Positions 45,141 through 54,300 are shown, counted from the stretch's first letter. The stretch is DNA of 64,000 bases from Thermohalobaculum sp963700775 (GCA_963700775.1 CAVOYU010000005.1:1-64000); one strand, 5' to 3'. Notes: generated from the letters alone by a model not told the origin. Made by a program: numbers and translations.

Positions 45141-45689
45141 ATGCTGATCCGCGCCGATGATTCCTGCCTGATAGTGATCGACATGCAGGAGCGGCTGGTG
45201 CCGGCCATGCAGGCGCCGGCGCGCACCATCCGCAATGCCCGGGTATTGATCACCGCGGCGGAAGCGCTGGGGGTGCCGGTGCTGCTGACCGAGCAGTATC
45301 CGCAGGGCCTCGGGCCGACCGTGCCGGAACTCGCCAGGGCGGCGTCGGGAGCCAGGGCCGCGATCCTGCCGAAGATGCATTTCTCCTGCATGGAGGACTT
45401 CGGTTTCGCCGCCGCCTTCAAGGCCACCGGACGCCGACAGGCGGTGATCGCAGGCATGGAGGCGCATATCTGCGTCATGCAGACGGCGGTCAGCCTTATG
45501 GAGCAGGACTATGAGGTTTTCGTGGTCACCGACGCCACCTCCTCGCGCACGCTCGAGAGCGAAAAGGCCTGCCTCGACCGGCTGCAGGCCTGCGGGGCGG
45601 GGATCGTCACGACCGAGATGGTGGTGTTCGAATGGCTCGGCCGGGCCGGAACGCCGGAGTTCAAGGCGCTTCTGCCGCTGATCAAGTAG
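45141..45689 (+). CDS. isochorismatase-family hydrolase
   Basis: A 182-residue cysteine hydrolase: N-terminal SCLIVIDMQERLVPAM, a lysine in LPKMHFSCMED, and the nucleophile in IAGMEAHICVMQTA. These give the Asp-Lys-Cys triad of the family, which includes nicotinamidases and ycaC-type enzymes. The ligand is unknown. It stands alone, with its own start after GGGAGACCCCG. Confidence 0.9.
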   Translation: MLIRADDSCLIVIDMQERLVPAMQAPARTIRNARVLITAAEALGVPVLLTEQYPQGLGPTVPELARAASGARAAILPKMHFSCMEDFGFAAAFKATGRRQAVIAGMEAHICVMQTAVSLMEQDYEVFVVTDATSSRTLESEKACLDRLQACGAGIVTTEMVVFEWLGRAGTPEFKALLPLIK

Positions 45690-45871
45690 GGGCGGCGCGG
45701 GGCGCTGACCCCTGCCGGGTCGGGCGCTCACATCGCGCCCTCGCCTTGCGCAGACTGTAGCACCCGCCTTCGACGGCAGGGCGGATCCGGTCGCATGCAC
45801 GCGCGGGAATGCGATTGCAGCGCGCCGGCTCTGGCCTTAGCCTCGGGAATCGGGGGAATTGGAGTCGGCAT

Positions 45872-46729
45872 ATGTTCAATCCGACCGCGGTCGTGGCAGC
45901 TGCCTTCGGCGACTATCTCTCCGAGCTCTACCTGCAGCATTTCTCGGTCCGGAAGCGGGAATACGCGTCCTTCATCGGTGGCGCGGCGCGGCTGGTGCTG
46001 GAGCGGATCGGGAACTCGGACGCCCTCTACCACAATGCCGAGCACACGATGATGGTGACGCTGGTCGGCCAGCAGATCATGCGCGGCCGCCTGATCGCTG
46101 AGGCGATGCAGCCCGAGGACTGGGTGCACTACACGATCGCCCTCCTGGTCCACGACATCGGCTATGTGCGCGGCATCTGCAAGGGCGACCGGGACGGCGA
46201 GGTGGTGATCAACGCGGCCGGAGAGCGGATCACGCCGCCGAGGGGCGCGTCGGACGCATTCCTCGCGCCCTACCACATCGACCGCGGAATGATCTACGCG
46301 CGCGAGCGGTTCGCGGCGTCGGACTATATCGACGAGGAGCGGATCGCGCGGGCGATCGAGTTCACGCGCTTCCCGGTGCCTGCGGATCCGCGGTTCCTCG
46401 CCACCGACAGCGAGCCGGCGCTCGTCCGCGCGGCGGATCTGATCGGGCAGATGGGCGATCCGTTCTACCACAGGAAGATCAACGGGCTGTTCCAGGAATT
46501 TTCGGAGTTCGGCCTGGCAAAGCAGCTTGGCTATGACAACCCGATGGATGTCGTCGAGAAGTACCCAGAGTTCTTCTGGTCCCAGGTCCAGCCCTATATC
46601 GGGACGGCACTCCGCCATCTCGAGCAGACCATCGACGGCAAGCAGTGGGTCGCCCAGCTCTACAACCACCTGTTCCAGGTCGAGCACCGGGCGAGCTATC
46701 TCGGCCCCTTTCGTGGCCCGTCGAGCTGA
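45872..46729 (+). CDS. HD-domain metal-dependent phosphohydrolase
   Basis: A 285-residue protein with an HD phosphohydrolase core: YHNAEHTMMVTLVGQQIM (first His), LLVHDIGYVRG (the HD pair), and further acidic residues in AIEFTRFPV and LVRAADLIGQMGD. The class usually cleaves nucleotides or phosphodiesters. The ATG at 45872 is chosen after GGGGGAATTGGAG. Sequence after about residue 200 (QEFSEFGLAKQLGYDNPMDVVEKYPEFFWSQV) is a helical C-terminal domain found with this family in alphaproteobacteria. Confidence 0.85.
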   Translation: MFNPTAVVAAAFGDYLSELYLQHFSVRKREYASFIGGAARLVLERIGNSDALYHNAEHTMMVTLVGQQIMRGRLIAEAMQPEDWVHYTIALLVHDIGYVRGICKGDRDGEVVINAAGERITPPRGASDAFLAPYHIDRGMIYARERFAASDYIDEERIARAIEFTRFPVPADPRFLATDSEPALVRAADLIGQMGDPFYHRKINGLFQEFSEFGLAKQLGYDNPMDVVEKYPEFFWSQVQPYIGTALRHLEQTIDGKQWVAQLYNHLFQVEHRASYLGPFRGPSS

Positions 46730-46793
46730 CTGCGGCAACGCGGATCGCCGAGCCAGTGGTGGTCGCTCGGGCCTTTGCCGCTCCGAGAACGAT

Positions 46794-47008
46794 TCAGCGC
46801 GGATTGTCCAGGTAGAACCGCAGCTTCGGAGAAGGGTTCCGCCGCTCCTCGGGAAGCACGAGCGGATGCCAGCGGATGCCGCCTCCGCCGGCGAGCGCTC
46901 GTGCGCCTCGCGGCTCCATTGCCAGACCGGGGCCGCGAAGCCGGGCGTGTTCATGAGGATGCCGCGGATCACCCGGATCCCTGGCTCGGCCTGCCGCGCG
47001 TGACGCAT
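46794..47008 (-). pseudogene. short ORF with one frameshift, function unknown
   Basis: An ATG at 47008 opens MRHARQAEPGIRVIRGILMNTPGFAAPVWQWSREAHERSPAE. One base shift near 46880 then continues GGGIRWHPLVLPEERRNPSPKLRFYLDNPR to a stop at 46794. The two halves read like one protein of about 70 residues. It may be a broken small gene, a C-terminal fragment of a larger one, or a chance pairing. I do not recognise it. The rest of 46730-47124 holds no gene. Confidence 0.3.
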
Positions 47009-47124
47009 CGGAATTCTGAGACACCGCCACTGTTTGACAGGAGCGTGACCGTATTTTCCCTTGCGAATGTTCGCCGCCTGCGTCAGCATCCTGACGTGTG
47101 GATGGCAAGGGACAAAGGGACTGC

Positions 47125-48156
47125 GTGGCCAACTCCGCCCTCAAGGACATGAGCATGCCTGAGGCGCTGGACGAGACCCTTGTCGAGTTCCCGGACAATC
47201 GTCTTCTGATCGAGCTTTGCGGCCAGTTCGACCGCAACCTGGCGGCCTTCGAGCAGGGTTTCGGCGTGGTGATCATGCGCCGCGGCAACCGGCTGGCACT
47301 GCACGGGCCGGCGGATCAGCGCGAGCGCGCGCTCTCGGCGCTGGACACGCTCTACGGCCGGCTGGAGCAGGGGCGCAGCCTCGAACAGGGCGACATCGAC
47401 GCGGCGATCCGCATGGGAAGTCCGGCGGCCGCGCCGGCCGCGCCCGCCGAACCGGATCGCAGCCGCCAGCTCGACATGTTTCCGGGCGGACGGATGGAGA
47501 TCCGCACCCGCCGGAAGCTGATCGAACCCAGAAGCCAGACCCAGCGGGTCTATGTGGCCGAGCTGTTCCGGCGCGAGATGGTGTTCGGCCTCGGCCCCGC
47601 CGGCACCGGCAAGACCTACCTCGCCGTCGCCGCCGCGGTCAGCATGTTCTTCGAGCAGAAGGTCGATCGCATCATCCTCAGCCGCCCGGCGGTCGAGGCC
47701 GGCGAGCGGCTGGGCTTCCTGCCCGGCGACATGAAGGAGAAGGTCGATCCCTATCTCCGCCCGCTCTACGACGCGCTCGGCGATATGATCCCGGCCAAGC
47801 AGCTCGCGCGCCTGATGGAGGAAGGGCAGATCGAGGTCGCGCCGCTGGCCTTCATGCGCGGACGCACGCTCGCAAACGCCTTCGTGGTGCTGGACGAGGC
47901 GCAGAACTGCACCGAAATGCAGATGAAGATGTTCCTTACCCGCATGGGCGAGGGCAGCCGGATGGCGATCACCGGCGACCCGACCCAGATCGACCTGCCG
48001 CGCGGCACCGGCTCGGGGCTGGTCGAGGCGCTGCGGGTGCTGGAAGGGGTCGGCGAGATCGGCTTCGTCCGCTTCACCTCGGCGGACGTGGTCCGCCACC
48101 CGCTGGTGGCGCGGATCGTCGAGGCCTATGACGCCGCGGGGACCCGCCCCCGGTGA
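47125..48156 (+). CDS. PhoH family ATPase (PhoH-like, YbeZ type)
   Basis: A 343-residue P-loop protein with a short KH-like N-terminal part and then the PhoH core: Walker A GLGPAGTGKTYLAVAAA, the ILSRPAVEAGERLGFLPGD motif, Walker B AFVVLDEAQNCTEMQMKMFLTRMG, and ITGDPTQIDLP. YbeZ proteins act with YbeY in ribosome maturation or RNA processing. I chose GTG 47125 after AAAGGGA; GTG 47098 is also open. It overlaps ybeY by four bases. Confidence 0.94.
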   Translation: MANSALKDMSMPEALDETLVEFPDNRLLIELCGQFDRNLAAFEQGFGVVIMRRGNRLALHGPADQRERALSALDTLYGRLEQGRSLEQGDIDAAIRMGSPAAAPAAPAEPDRSRQLDMFPGGRMEIRTRRKLIEPRSQTQRVYVAELFRREMVFGLGPAGTGKTYLAVAAAVSMFFEQKVDRIILSRPAVEAGERLGFLPGDMKEKVDPYLRPLYDALGDMIPAKQLARLMEEGQIEVAPLAFMRGRTLANAFVVLDEAQNCTEMQMKMFLTRMGEGSRMAITGDPTQIDLPRGTGSGLVEALRVLEGVGEIGFVRFTSADVVRHPLVARIVEAYDAAGTRPR

Positions 48157-48716
48157 GCCTGGCGGGAGCGATCGCCGGTATGCTGATGGACGAAAGCCTG
48201 GTCGACCTCGCGATCGAGGAGCCGGAATGGACGCAGGCGCTGCCGGGGCTGGAGGACGATATCGCCACCGGCGCGCGTTTGGCGCTCGACGCCGCGGGGC
48301 TGGACCCGGAGGGCTGGGCGATCTCGGTCCTGGCCTGCTCGGATGACCGTATCGCCGGACTGAACCGCGACTTCCGTGGCCGTGAGGGGCCGACCAACGT
48401 GCTGTCCTGGCCTGCTTTAGACCTTGCCCCGCCCCGCCCCGGCGCGGCACCGGGGCGGCCGAGAAGGGGGGGTGCGGGGGGACGCCAGCCGCTCGGCGAC
48501 GTGGCAATCGCGTTGCAGACGGCGCGGCGCGAGGCCGCGGAGCGATCAATTCCCTTGAAAGATCACGTTATCCATCTGATCTTACACGGGTGCCTGCACC
48601 TGCTCGGCTACGACCACGAGACCGAGAAGGATGCGGAGCGGATGGAAGGGATGGAAACGCGGGCGCTGGCGCGCATCGGCGTTTCCGATCCGTATTCGAG
48701 CGAGGGCGCGGCATGA
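48153..48716 (+). CDS. ybeY: endoribonuclease YbeY / rRNA maturation factor
   Basis: A 187-residue metalloprotein with the three-histidine zinc motif HGCLHLLGYDHE. It helps mature 16S rRNA and control ribosome quality. An Ala/Pro/Gly/Arg-rich insertion (APPRPGAAPGRPRRG) lies between NVLSWPAL and PLGDVAIA, a lengthening compared with shorter YbeY proteins. The GTG start overlaps the phoH stop by four bases, and the stop overlaps the corC ATG. Confidence 0.93.
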   Translation: MSLAGAIAGMLMDESLVDLAIEEPEWTQALPGLEDDIATGARLALDAAGLDPEGWAISVLACSDDRIAGLNRDFRGREGPTNVLSWPALDLAPPRPGAAPGRPRRGGAGGRQPLGDVAIALQTARREAAERSIPLKDHVIHLILHGCLHLLGYDHETEKDAERMEGMETRALARIGVSDPYSSEGAA

Positions 48717-49702
48717 CCGCGCCCGGATTGGAAGAGATGGACGAAGGACCAAGTTTCGGGCCCTCGACGGAGGGTCAGAACATCGGAAAAGCCGGGGCCG
48801 AGGCGGGAGAGAGCCCCGCGGGCCGATCATTTCTGATCAGGCTGTTCCAGCGCGCCCACAGCGCGATCTATTCGGACGGAATCAGCGACACCGAGCTGCG
48901 GGCCGAGCTGGGCGAGTTCCTGCGCGGGGCCACACCGGCCGAGCGGCTGATGGTGGTTAACATCCTGCGCCTGCGGGAGAAGCGGGTGATCGACGTGATG
49001 ACCCCGCGGGCCGACATCGTGGCGGTGGCCGAGGACGCCACCCTTCCGGAAGTGATGGCGGCCTTCGAGAAGGGCCAGCTCTCGCGTCTGCCGGTCTACC
49101 GCGAGACCCTGGACGATCCGATGGGCTTCGTCCACCTGAAGGACATCGCGCTGACCTACGGGGTCGGGAGCGTTGCGCCGAAGAAGGCGTTCAGCCTGAG
49201 CGGCCATATCCGCAAGGCGCTGTTCGTGCCACCCTCGATGCGGATCGCGGCGCTGATGCAGCGGATGCAGGCGGCGCGCGTTCACATGGCGCTGGTGATC
49301 GACGAGTTCGGCGGCGTCGATGGCCTCGTGACCATCGAGGATCTGGTCGAGCAGATCGTCGGCGACATCGAGGACGAGCACGACAGCGAGGACGGCGACC
49401 AGTGGACCGAGGAGGCGCCGGGCATCTACATGATCGACGCCCGCGCCGACATCCGCGAGTTCGAGGAGGCCGAGGGCGTGCATCTTCTGCCGCCGGACTG
49501 GGAGGAGGACGTCGACAGCTTCGGCGGCCTGGTCTTCATGCTGACCGGACGGGTGCCGAACCGGGGCGAGGTGATCGCCCATCCGAGCGGCCACGAATTC
49601 GAGATCACAGATGCCGATCCGCGCCGGATCAAGTGGCTGCGCCTGACCCTGCAGGGCGCCGGGCAGGGGCTGGGCGGGAGCGCCCGCGAAGCAGCGGAAT
49701 AA
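48713..49702 (+). CDS. CorC/HlyC family CBS-domain transporter-associated protein
   Basis: A 329-residue cytoplasmic protein with two CBS domains (DVMTPRADIVAVAEDATLPEVMAAF and the FVPPSMRIAALMQRMQAARVHMALVIDEFGGVDGLVTIEDLVEQIVGDIEDEHD segment) and a C-terminal CorC/HlyC domain (VDSFGGLVFMLTGRVPNRGEVI). This class is tied to magnesium/cobalt efflux. It has no membrane domain, unlike full-length UPF0053 proteins. The ATG overlaps the ybeY stop. Confidence 0.93.
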   Translation: MTAPGLEEMDEGPSFGPSTEGQNIGKAGAEAGESPAGRSFLIRLFQRAHSAIYSDGISDTELRAELGEFLRGATPAERLMVVNILRLREKRVIDVMTPRADIVAVAEDATLPEVMAAFEKGQLSRLPVYRETLDDPMGFVHLKDIALTYGVGSVAPKKAFSLSGHIRKALFVPPSMRIAALMQRMQAARVHMALVIDEFGGVDGLVTIEDLVEQIVGDIEDEHDSEDGDQWTEEAPGIYMIDARADIREFEEAEGVHLLPPDWEEDVDSFGGLVFMLTGRVPNRGEVIAHPSGHEFEITDADPRRIKWLRLTLQGAGQGLGGSAREAAE

Positions 49703-49762
49703 GCCGCCGGAACGGACCGGATGGAGCCGTCCGGGCCAGGGGATTGCCGCGGAGACTTGCCG

Positions 49763-51349
49763 ATGCAGGACCGAGCTTCCAGCGGCGCCGCGCGTGCCGG
49801 CCCTGCCGGGTGGATCGCGGCGCGCGGCCGCTGGAGCCGGCTCGGCCTGGCGATTCTCGCCGGAGCGGCGATGACGCTCGGCCAGGCGCCGGTGTCGTTC
49901 CCCTGGGCGCTGTTCCTGGCGCTGCCGGTGCTGGTCTGGCTGCTCGACGCCGCACCGGGGCTCAGGGCTGCGGCGGCGACCGGCTGGGCCGCTGCGTTCG
50001 GCTATTTCGTCACCGGGCTCTACTGGATCGGCCACGCCTTCCTGGTCGATCCGGAGCGCTTCGCCTGGATGATGCCCTTCGCCGTCACCCTGCTGCCGGC
50101 TTTCCTTGGCCTGTTCTGGGCCGCGGCCTTCGCATTGGCGAAGCGGGTCTGGCCCCCCGGCGCCTGGTGGCGTCCGGCGGCGCTGGCGGTCTGCCTGACG
50201 CTGGCCGAGTATGCCCGCAGCCACGTGCTGACCGGCTTCCCCTGGGGCCTGCCGGGCTACGTCTGGGCCGAGACCCCGGCAATGCAGGCGGCGGCCTGGG
50301 CGGGGCCGTTCGGGGTGACGTTCCTCACCCTCGCCCTGGTGCCGATGGTGGGGCTGGCGGCGGCGGAGCGCAGGGCGCTGCCCGGCATCGCCGCGGCGGC
50401 CTGCCTCGCCGGGCTCTGGGTTGCGGGATCGGTCGCGCTGGGCCGGGACGGAGCCGGGCCGGCGGGACCGGTGATCCGGGTGGTGCAGCCGAACGCGGAC
50501 CAGAAGCTGAAATGGCAGCCCGAGCATGCGCGGGAATTCTACGCGCGGCTGCTCGCGGAGAGCGGGGCCCCGCCTGATCCGGAGCTGGGGCGGCCCGCGG
50601 CGGTGATCTGGCCCGAGACCGCGGTCGCCTTCCTGCCCGCCTACAAGCCCGAGCGCCGGGCCGAGGTCGCCGCCGCCGCGAACGGTGCCGTGGTTCTGCT
50701 GGGCGCGCTCCATGCGGAGCTGAGGGGCGGCGCGGAGCTCTGGTACAACGGGCTCGCCGCCATCCTCCCCGATGCGAGCCTCGGGCCTCGCTACGACAAG
50801 CACCATCTGGTGCCCTTCGGCGAGTACCTTCCCTATCCGTCCGTGTTGGGCGCAATCGGCTTCCGCCAGCTGGTGCAGCAGGGTGGCTTCACGCCCGGCG
50901 GGCCGCCGAAGGCGATGGTGGTGGAGGGGCTGCCGCCCTTCTCGGCGCTGATCTGCTACGAGATGATCTTCCCGGACGAGGTGGTGCCGCCGGGTCCCCG
51001 CCCGGCCTGGATCCTGCAGGTCACCAATGACGGCTGGTTCGGCTCGTATGGCGGGCCGCAGCAGCATCTGGCGCAGGCCCGCATCCGCGCGATCGAGCAG
51101 GGGCTGCCGGTGGTGCGGGCGGCGAACACCGGCATCTCGGCGGTGATCGACGCGCGCGGCCGGGTGCTCCGCAGCCTGCCCATGCATCAGGCCGGGCGGA
51201 TCGACGCCCGCATCCCCGGCGCGCTGCCGCCGACCCTCTATTCCCGCACGGGCGACGTGCCGGCACTCGCGGCGCTGCTGGCGGGGCTGTTCCTGCTGAC
51301 CCGGCGCCGGACCACGCCCGGGACCCGGCGACCCGCCGAGCCCGGTTGA
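49763..51349 (+). CDS. lnt: apolipoprotein N-acyltransferase
   Basis: A 528-residue inner-membrane enzyme that adds the third acyl chain to lipoproteins. The N-terminal half has about seven hydrophobic helices (GLAILAGAAMTLGQAPVSFPWALF, LPAFLGLFWAAAFAL, and a FVTGLYWIGHAFLVDP loop). The C-terminal nitrilase-type domain holds the Glu-Lys-Cys triad: WPETAVAF, YDKHHLVPFGEYLP and ALICYEMIFPD. I chose ATG 49763, after GGAG, over the upstream one. Downstream metK follows without a visible terminator. Confidence 0.95.
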   Translation: MQDRASSGAARAGPAGWIAARGRWSRLGLAILAGAAMTLGQAPVSFPWALFLALPVLVWLLDAAPGLRAAAATGWAAAFGYFVTGLYWIGHAFLVDPERFAWMMPFAVTLLPAFLGLFWAAAFALAKRVWPPGAWWRPAALAVCLTLAEYARSHVLTGFPWGLPGYVWAETPAMQAAAWAGPFGVTFLTLALVPMVGLAAAERRALPGIAAAACLAGLWVAGSVALGRDGAGPAGPVIRVVQPNADQKLKWQPEHAREFYARLLAESGAPPDPELGRPAAVIWPETAVAFLPAYKPERRAEVAAAANGAVVLLGALHAELRGGAELWYNGLAAILPDASLGPRYDKHHLVPFGEYLPYPSVLGAIGFRQLVQQGGFTPGGPPKAMVVEGLPPFSALICYEMIFPDEVVPPGPRPAWILQVTNDGWFGSYGGPQQHLAQARIRAIEQGLPVVRAANTGISAVIDARGRVLRSLPMHQAGRIDARIPGALPPTLYSRTGDVPALAALLAGLFLLTRRRTTPGTRRPAEPG

Positions 51350-51434
51350 CCGGCGACGCCGCCCCGTGGCAAAGGATCGCCGGCGGCGCCCGATCCGGCG
51401 GCGCCCGTCGAACCTGTTTATGGAGCTGCGTCAG

Positions 51435-52610
51435 ATGGCCCGCCAGAACTACCTCTTCACCTCCGAGTCGGTCTCCGAGGGCCATCCGGACAAGGTCTGC
51501 GACCAGATCTCCGATACCATCATCGACCTGATCCTCGGCCGCGAGCCCGAGGCGCGCGTCGCGGTCGAGACCGCCGCCACCACCAATCGGGTGGTTATGA
51601 TGGGTGAAATCAAGGTCTCGGAGGCCAACGCACCCAAACCCGAGGAGATGTGCGCCGCCGCCCGCGAAACCATCCGCGATATCGGCTACCAGCAGAAGGG
51701 CTTCCACTTCCAGACCGCGCAGATCGACTGCTATGTCCACGAGCAGTCCTCGGACATCGCCCAGGGCGTCGATGCGGCCGAGAACAAGGACGAGGGCGCG
51801 GGCGACCAGGGCATCATGTTCGGCTATGCCTGCGACGAGACGCCGGAGCTGATGCCGGCACCGATCCAGTTCTCGCACCGGATCCTCCGGCTGATGGCCG
51901 AGGCGCGCCACTCGGGCGAGGCGCCGCTCCTGGGCCCCGACGCCAAGAGCCAGGTCACCGTCGAGTACCGGAATGGCAAGCCGGCCCGCGCACACACCCT
52001 CGTGGTCTCGACCCAGCACACCGATCCGGAAATGGAATCGGCCGATGTGCGCAGGGTGATCGAGCCCTACGTGTTCGCGGCCCTGCCCGAGGGCTTTGTC
52101 GACGCCGATACGATCTGGCATGTGAATCCCACCGGGCGTTTCGTGATCGGCGGGCCGGACGGCGACGCCGGGCTGACCGGGCGCAAGATCATCGTCGACA
52201 CCTATGGCGGCGCGGCGCCCCATGGCGGCGGCGCCTTCTCGGGCAAGGACCCGACCAAGGTCGACCGCTCGGCCGCCTATGCCGCGCGGCACCTGGCGAA
52301 GAACGTGGTCGCCGCCGGGCTGGCGCGGCGCTGCTGCATCCAGCTCGCCTACGCCATCGGGGTGGCCGAGCCGCTGTCGATCTATGTGGACAGCTACGGC
52401 ACCGGCGAGGTCTCGGACGAGGCGATCGAGAGGGCGATCCGTGACTTGGTCAGCCTGACGCCGCGCGGCATCCGCACCCGCCTCGGCCTCAACCGGCCGA
52501 TCTACCGGCGCACGGCGGCCTATGGCCATTTCGGCCGCGATCCCGATGCGGACGGCGGCTTCTCCTGGGAAAAGCTGGACCTGGTCGAGACGCTGAAGGC
52601 GGCAGTCTGA
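51435..52610 (+). CDS. metK: S-adenosylmethionine synthetase
   Basis: A 391-residue enzyme making SAM from methionine and ATP. Seen: TSESVSEGHPDKVCDQISD, the ATP loop GAPHGGGAFSGKDPTKVDRSAAY and AYAIGVAEPLSIYVD. The ATG at 51435 (MARQNYLFTSESV) is the family start, with GGAG upstream. The 85 bases before it contain a 13-bp direct repeat CCGGCGGCGCCCG (51380-51392, 51395-51407) and a GGATCG/CGATCC stem. They do not match the SAM/SAH riboswitch that often precedes metK in relatives. Confidence 0.97.
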   Translation: MARQNYLFTSESVSEGHPDKVCDQISDTIIDLILGREPEARVAVETAATTNRVVMMGEIKVSEANAPKPEEMCAAARETIRDIGYQQKGFHFQTAQIDCYVHEQSSDIAQGVDAAENKDEGAGDQGIMFGYACDETPELMPAPIQFSHRILRLMAEARHSGEAPLLGPDAKSQVTVEYRNGKPARAHTLVVSTQHTDPEMESADVRRVIEPYVFAALPEGFVDADTIWHVNPTGRFVIGGPDGDAGLTGRKIIVDTYGGAAPHGGGAFSGKDPTKVDRSAAYAARHLAKNVVAAGLARRCCIQLAYAIGVAEPLSIYVDSYGTGEVSDEAIERAIRDLVSLTPRGIRTRLGLNRPIYRRTAAYGHFGRDPDADGGFSWEKLDLVETLKAAV

Positions 52611-52638
52611 CCGGCGCGGGCCCGCGGGGACCATCGCG

Positions 52639-53241
52639 ATGGACATCTGGCACTTCGTTGCCTTCAACACCGCCCTGCTGGCGGCGTTTGCAAGCCCCGG
52701 CCCGGCGCTGCTCTATTTCATCCGCGCGGCGCTGAGCGGTGGCCGGGCCGTGGGCATTGCCACGGGCGCGGGTCTGGCGACGATGGCGGCGGGCTGGACC
52801 GCGATGGCGCTGTTGGGGCTGGACGGCCTGCTGCGGCTCTTTCCGGCGGCTTATGCCGCGATGAAGGTCGCCGGTGCGGCCTATCTGCTGTGGCTCGCCT
52901 GGCAGACATGGCGGCACGCCACCGATCCGGTCGCCGCGGCAGCCCGGCCGCGGGCACGGGCATTCGCGGGAGGCGTGCTGGTGAACCTGGCCAACCCGAA
53001 GTCGGTGTTCTTCGCCGCGGCGGTGCTGGTGGTGATCTTCCCGCCCGGGTTGAGCGCCGCCGACAAGGCGCTGATCGTCGGCAACCATCTGGCGGTCGAG
53101 GTCGCGGCTTACGCCGGCCTCGCCTTCGCGCTCGGCCGCAGGGCGGTGGCCGACCGCTATCTCCGCGCGAAGCCGGTGCTGGACCGGATCGCCGCAACGG
53201 TACTCGGCGCGCTCGGCCTGCGGCTGTTGCTGGAGCGCTGA
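52639..53241 (+). CDS. LysE/RhtB family amino-acid exporter
   Basis: A 200-residue membrane protein with about six helices: NTALLAAFASPGPALLYFIRAALSGGRAVGIATGAGLATMAAG, then AMKVAGAAYLLWLAWQTWRHA, then VNLANPKSVFFAAAVLVVIF. The substrate is unknown. A second LysE-type gene lies at 24858. It sits between metK and trmB with short gaps (28 and 15 bases). Confidence 0.9.
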   Translation: MDIWHFVAFNTALLAAFASPGPALLYFIRAALSGGRAVGIATGAGLATMAAGWTAMALLGLDGLLRLFPAAYAAMKVAGAAYLLWLAWQTWRHATDPVAAAARPRARAFAGGVLVNLANPKSVFFAAAVLVVIFPPGLSAADKALIVGNHLAVEVAAYAGLAFALGRRAVADRYLRAKPVLDRIAATVLGALGLRLLLER

Positions 53242-53256
53242 GCCGGAGGGTCCGCC

Positions 53257-53976
53257 ATGACCGCACCCGATCGGCCCGATGGCGCCCCCTGGCGCAACTT
53301 CTATGGCCGGCGCCGCGGCAAGACCCTGCGCAAGGGTCAGCGCGATTTGCTGGAGACGCGCCTCGCCGCGCTGGCGCCCGGGGGCGTCGGCTGGGACGAG
53401 AACCCGGAGCGTGATCCCATCGACCTGCGGGCGCTGTTCCCGGAGGCCCGCGAGGTCTGGCTGGAGATCGGCTTCGGCGGCGGCGAGCACATGATCGCCC
53501 TGGCGGGGGCGAATCCCGATGTCGGGATCATCGGCTGCGAGGCCTTCATCAACGGCGTCGCCATGCTGCTTTCCGGCATCGAGCGGGCCGGGGTGAACAA
53601 CCTCGCCATCCATCCGGGCGATGCACGCGACCTGATGGACGTGTTGCCGGCGGGCTCGGTGGCGCGGGTCTTCCTGCTCTACCCGGATCCCTGGCCGAAG
53701 AAGCGCCACCACAAGCGGCGCTTCATCGGACCCGAGAACCTCGACCAGCTCGCCCGCATCATGGCACCCGGCGCCGAGCTGCGGCTCGCGACCGACATCG
53801 CCGACTATGTCCGCCACGCCCTGGAGGAGATCGCCCGTGACGGGCGATTCGCCCGGCCTGCCGGAACCCCTGCGGACTGGCGCGATCCCTGGCCCGGCTG
53901 GCCCTCGACCCGTTACGAATCAAAGGCGCTGCGGGAGGGGCGGCGGCCCCAGTATTTGGTTTTTCGGCGAAACTGA
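53257..53976 (+). CDS. trmB: tRNA (guanine-N7-)-methyltransferase
   Basis: A 239-residue SAM enzyme that methylates G46 in tRNA. SAM site: VWLEIGFGGGEHMIALAGANPD. TrmB catalytic motif: FLLYPDPWPKKRHHKRRFI. C-terminal: RPAGTPADWRDPWPGWPSTRYESKALREGRRPQYLVF. The length fits the family. It follows a LysE gene and is the last gene before the region upstream of aroA. Confidence 0.96.
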   Translation: MTAPDRPDGAPWRNFYGRRRGKTLRKGQRDLLETRLAALAPGGVGWDENPERDPIDLRALFPEAREVWLEIGFGGGEHMIALAGANPDVGIIGCEAFINGVAMLLSGIERAGVNNLAIHPGDARDLMDVLPAGSVARVFLLYPDPWPKKRHHKRRFIGPENLDQLARIMAPGAELRLATDIADYVRHALEEIARDGRFARPAGTPADWRDPWPGWPSTRYESKALREGRRPQYLVFRRN

Positions 53977-54174
53977 CACGATTTCGCCCAACTCAGGGGT
54001 TTTTGCCGGGGACCTCCGCACAATTAAGGCGGGAATCAGGCGGATCACGCCGTACCCCTGCCCTGTTCAGTTGCGATTTTAAATCTGCGGCGTCGCGTTG
54101 GGTCAGTTCTGATTGCCGCAAGTTCGAGTGATCAGGCATCCGACGCGAATCCGGTGCTGTGTGCGTAGCGTAAC
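53977..54174 (+). other. gene-free stretch upstream of a strong terminator
   Basis: No protein gene is seen. The stretch is less GC-rich than its surroundings (CACAATTAAGGCGGGAATC; GCGATTTTAAATCTGC). It ends in the hairpin at 54175. It could encode a small RNA or a leader for aroA. I looked for a tRNA because related genomes often have tRNA-Ala upstream of aroA, and found none. GTTCGAGT near 54122 is only a weak T-loop lookalike. Confidence 0.35.
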
Positions 54175-54207
54175 GGCGCTGGCCCAGTGTTCCGGGCCAG
54201 CGCCTTT
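54175..54207 (+). terminator. strong Rho-independent terminator upstream of aroA
   Basis: GGCGCTGGCCC (54175-54185) pairs exactly with GGGCCAGCGCC (54194-54204) around an eight-base loop and is followed by TTT. It lies about 200 bases after trmB and 93 bases before aroA, so it ends trmB read-through or an RNA from the preceding gene-free stretch. It could also attenuate aroA. Confidence 0.75.
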
Positions 54208-54300
54208 GGCGTTCTGCGGACCGCGTTTCCGGCGGGTGGACGGCGCACCCCCGATGGCGCTAAATGCGGCGACTCTTTCCCCGCACCGGAGCGCCGCCAC

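Noticed and set aside
51350..51434. SAM/SAH riboswitch upstream of metK
   Set aside because: Expected in related genomes, but the region lacks the conserved sequence I know for the class. It shows only a GC-rich direct repeat and a short stem. A covariance-model search would settle it.
54090..54180. tRNA gene upstream of aroA
   Set aside because: GTTCGAGT resembles a T-loop, but no matching T-stem, anticodon arm or acceptor stem could be drawn.
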